A stretch of 7,516 bases of DNA from Desulfocapsa sp. (GTDB lineage: Bacteria; Desulfobacterota; Desulfobulbia; Desulfobulbales; Desulfocapsaceae), in the NCBI GenBank assembly GCA_020717935.1, contig DYDK01000083.1, positions 1 through 7,516 on the forward strand. The letters run 5' to 3'. The position numbers were made by a program, and so were the translations under genes. This document shows positions 6,993-7,516 of the stretch, piece by piece. The notes under the pieces were generated by a model. It worked only from the letters and a program-made list of their open reading frames with translations, did not search any database and was not told where the DNA came from. Positions within the stretch are counted from its first letter, which is position 1, and each line of letters begins with the position of its first letter.

Positions 6993-7054
6993 ACGCTTTT
7001 TTCCTTGTTGCCGATGTGCAGTGCGAAGAGGGAATTTGCGTTATTCATGATTAG
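6977..7054 (+). other. A7 slippery tract and -1 frame continuation of the rhodanese gene
   Basis: The zero frame reads TTA AAA AAA GGG GAC TAA, so the A7 run (6977-6983) sits exactly as an A_AAA_AAA heptamer. Shifting to the -1 frame at this run skips the stop at 6990-6992 and continues for 23 codons to a TAG at 7052-7054. The added residues begin RGLNAFFLVADV and end EGICVIHD. Joined to YKELKK, this gives the helix - Gly - strand ending expected of a rhodanese C-terminus, and a product of about 432 residues. AAGGA lies at 6969-6973, just before the run. The explanation is either loss of one A (recent mutation, or an assembly or sequencing error in a homopolymer) or real ribosomal or polymerase slippage. 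I cannot separate these from one sequence. Confidence 0.65.
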
Positions 7055-7231
7055 GCCATTGTTCAAGAGGCTCTCAAGTAAGTATCCACCTCAGACGGTG
7101 CTTTTGCTGGTAAGTTCCGAGTCCCCAAGCCTGTTCTTTTATGGTGGATCGTTACGAAATTTTCAAGACTCACGATCGAAAAAAAACTGCAATGTTCTCT
7201 TCTCCCCCTGCACCCTGAACACTGACCCATC

Positions 7232-7486
7232 ATGTCCGATTTTTTTGGCCCCATTCCCATTGCCCCTCAGTCAAAACGACCCCCGCAGCGGCCCCAACGA
7301 AAAAATCGACAGATCATTCAACCAGGCCAACGAGCAATCCGTAAAAAATCCAGAGGTAATCCCCAGCAATCACAGCAGTGGATATTCATGGTTGCGGCCC
7401 TCCCCTTTCTTCTGATTATCCTCTATGGCTTGGTCGGCCTTTTCTTTGGCCCCTCCCTGTTAACCCTGTCCATGCCCCACAAATAA
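7232..7486 (+). CDS. Small basic single-helix membrane protein, hypothetical
   Basis: I do not recognise this 84-residue product. Residues 1-48 are rich in Pro, Gln, Arg and Lys (for example KRPPQRPQRKNR at 15-26), with a strong positive charge and probably little fixed structure. One hydrophobic helix follows at about 50-73 (WIFMVAALPFLLIILYGLVG then LFFG), and a short tail ends SMPHK. The charge pattern suggests the N-terminus stays in the cytoplasm. An in-frame TGA at 7223-7225 makes the ATG at 7232 the first possible ATG start. It has no clear Shine-Dalgarno, which lowers confidence. It ends 23 bases before the next start codon, so it may be co-translated with that gene. It could be a membrane tether for the next product, but nothing in the sequence proves this. 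Confidence 0.55.
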   Translation: MSDFFGPIPIAPQSKRPPQRPQRKNRQIIQPGQRAIRKKSRGNPQQSQQWIFMVAALPFLLIILYGLVGLFFGPSLLTLSMPHK

Positions 7487-7497
7487 TGCTGGACACC

Positions 7498-7516
7498 GGG
7501 AGGTTTTTTATGTATA
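7498..7516 (+). CDS. 5' end of a further gene, cut by the window edge
   Basis: GGGAGG at 7498-7503 is the strongest Shine-Dalgarno in the window and stands six T residues before an ATG at 7510-7512. Only two codons (Met-Tyr) and one base are visible, so the product cannot be named. The close spacing to the stop at 7484-7486 suggests an operon with the small membrane protein. Confidence 0.55.

Noticed and set aside
7005..7415. 136-residue plus-strand open frame overlapping the small membrane protein
   Set aside because: No family pattern, and it overlaps the -1 rhodanese extension and the better supported 84-residue frame.

Overview
The window holds six complete protein-coding genes and the first codons of a seventh. 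Five genes lie on the minus strand (158-5467); the other two lie on the plus strand (5757-7516). The minus-strand order, in reading direction, is cdaA, cdaR, glmM, a membrane-anchored TPR protein, then panC. A cdaA-cdaR-glmM cluster is known from Firmicutes and from Desulfobacterota (former Deltaproteobacteria). The YfgM-like TPR protein and the periplasmic multi-rhodanese protein fit a Gram-negative cell. My best guess is a sulfur-cycling desulfobacterium of the Desulfobulbales type. This rests on family memory and general sequence style, with no marker gene to confirm it.

Region by region: 1-157 is intergenic and carries a nested inverted repeat. panC (158-1024) makes pantothenate. A gap at 1025-1201 is mostly a pair of inverted REP sequences. 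The TPR protein follows (1202-1894), then a gap with a perfect 16-bp hairpin (1980-2015), then glmM (2095-3447). The next gap (3448-3641) carries a third, diverged inverted repeat of the same family. cdaR (3642-4676) overlaps cdaA (4673-5467) by an ATGA junction. A 289-bp divergent intergenic region (5468-5756) carries five copies of a 9-bp tandem repeat. On the plus strand come a secreted three-rhodanese protein (5757-6992, with an apparent -1 frame continuation to 7054), a small basic membrane protein (7232-7486), and a new start codon behind a strong Shine-Dalgarno at the right edge.

Functionally, CdaA makes c-di-AMP, CdaR is its membrane-bound partner, and GlmM makes glucosamine-1-phosphate for peptidoglycan and LPS. 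In other bacteria these three form one regulatory unit coupling c-di-AMP to wall precursor supply. panC feeds CoA synthesis and appears to be attached to the same transcription direction. Members of one REP-like repeat family occupy each of the three larger gaps of this gene row.

The observations most worth following are the interrupted 3' end of the rhodanese gene at an A7 tract, the REP family with its GTAG motif and REPIN-like layout, and the 9-bp tandem array between the cdaA and rhodanese starts. I see no CRISPR array, transposase, tRNA or rRNA. I found no convincing new multi-gene system in this window.
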